Shown: in pieces, positions 22,205-22,769 of the stretch
Layout of the letters: every line of letters begins with the position of its first letter
Numbering within the stretch: position 1 is the stretch's first letter
Assembly: GCA_020650975.1 (NCBI GenBank)
Contig: JAIPMN010028949.1
Coordinates: 1 to 22,769 of the forward strand
Direction of reading: 5' to 3'
DNA length: 22,769 bases
Source: Apostichopus californicus
Taxonomy: Eukaryota > Echinodermata > Holothuroidea > Aspidochirotida > Stichopodidae
The notes under the pieces: model-generated
Databases searched by the model: none
Told to the model about the DNA's origin: nothing
Seen by the model: the letters and a program-made list of their open reading frames with translations, nothing else
Program-made: the position numbers and the translations under genes

Positions 22205-22310
22205 AGTCCCAAGCGGAGCCGGCTTGTTTGTTTTTCTTGAAAAAAAACCTTTGCCAGATTTTTTTAGGGGGGGCGCGCGCCGGGCGCGCCCCCCCCTGAA
22301 TCCGCGCCTG
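22205..22310 (-). repeat. Related repeat terminus (inverted) with an extreme GC hairpin
   Basis: Read on the minus strand from 22310 it begins CAGGCGCGGATTCAGG, 13 of the first 15 bases equal to the terminus at 20992. It also runs straight into a G-rich tract. AAGCGGAGC (about 22211-22219) is a second word shared with the 20992 copy, though in the opposite relative orientation. It contains the hairpin at 22267-22295. It may be a separate, truncated copy of the same family. Confidence 0.5.
22267..22295. repeat. All-G/C hairpin: 12-bp perfect arms, 5-nt loop
   Basis: Seven G followed by CGCGC, a GCCGG loop, then GCGCG followed by C residues. All 29 bases are G or C, and the arms are exactly complementary. 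Confidence 0.9.
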
Positions 22311-22769
22311 AAACTGGTATACATCCTGGCATTTTGTTTGACAAATGTGCCGTGTTTGAATAGCATTTTGTATGCGATACCAGTTATGTTATACTCTTGC
22401 ATAATGCATTCAACATTATTTTTTTTTACTGTATGATGAAGTTTGCTCTGAATACTCGGTTACATTTTTGACATTTGTTCTTCATATAGCTGGCAAAGGA
22501 CATCAGAAAATTTACTGTTAGAAAAGAGCCACTTATGAGGCTAGTGTCCTGAAAATTGTATTTATGTGAGTGTCAATATAAAAAGTTCTAATGTACTGCA
22601 TTAAGCAAGAAGAATACAATCATTAAATTGCAGTGAGGGATAATTTTACACATTTCAATCCCATCTTGAAATCCATTATTTTGTGTGACAATAACCCAGT
22701 GATATTGTTCGCCAAATAATAGAATCAGCAAGAGGGCTTGCAGTAGTAAAATTGGGGGGGGGGGGGGGG

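Larger units (their letters stand above)
19697..22769. other. Repeat-rich region without a supportable gene
   Basis: Several short open frames exist on both strands (for example around 19967-20323, 20407-20739, 21737-21964 and 22143-22436), but none shows a known domain, and some run through G/C homopolymers or repeats. It contains an ATTTAAAG octamer in three tandem copies (21258-21281), two related repeat termini (20992 and 22310), a CpG-rich block at about 22010-22100, and ends in an unbroken G tract (22754-22769) at the window edge. Confidence 0.5.

Noticed and set aside
1-22769. CRISPR arrays, operons or prokaryotic mobile elements
   Set aside because: No regularly spaced direct repeats of CRISPR type, no ribosome-binding sites and no bacterial gene density; the two genes are clearly spliced.

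Overview
The window looks like a gene-poor, AT-rich piece of a marine invertebrate nuclear genome. It has spliced genes with GT-AG introns, SINEs, MITE-like foldback elements, many long G or C homopolymers, and frequent AGGCCTA-type words that I associate with echinoderms and other deuterostome invertebrates. The exact species cannot be fixed from the sequence. I see no prokaryotic genes, rRNA, stand-alone tRNA genes or CRISPR arrays. Two protein-coding genes are supported, and they converge. Gene 1 (+ strand, coding 2924-6024, three exons) has a TATA-like box and a TCAGT initiator. It encodes a 181-residue secreted protein of a family I cannot name; its His...NNCH layout resembles circularly permuted papain-like folds. 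Its second intron carries a ~358-bp foldback element. Gene 2 (- strand, coding 11912 to at least 16966/18057) is protein O-fucosyltransferase 1 (POFUT1), the ER enzyme that fucosylates EGF repeats, and it ends in the ER-retention signal RDEL. Seven consecutive constitutive or proximal exons were rebuilt in phase. The most interesting feature is at the POFUT1 5' side. Two different exons (16842-16966 and 17897-18057) both encode the GRF..Q...IPP GDP-fucose-binding segment. Both have lengths of 2 mod 3 and the same entry and exit phases, so using both in one mRNA would shift the frame: they look like a mutually exclusive pair. Between them lies a 21-nt element (17210-17230) whose transcript is antisense to the IPP-coding segment of both exons, and a 74-bp tandem repeat whose units carry 5'-splice-site-like words. 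Layout: 1-2812 repeats and no gene; 2813-6530 gene 1; 6530-11563 intergenic with a tRNA-derived SINE; 11564-18057 POFUT1 with a SINE and AT-rich tract in its introns; 18058-22769 mostly repeats, with only a tentative POFUT1 microexon at 19660-19696. The POFUT1 signal-peptide exon is not convincingly found in the window. The two genes have no visible functional link beyond both entering the secretory pathway.
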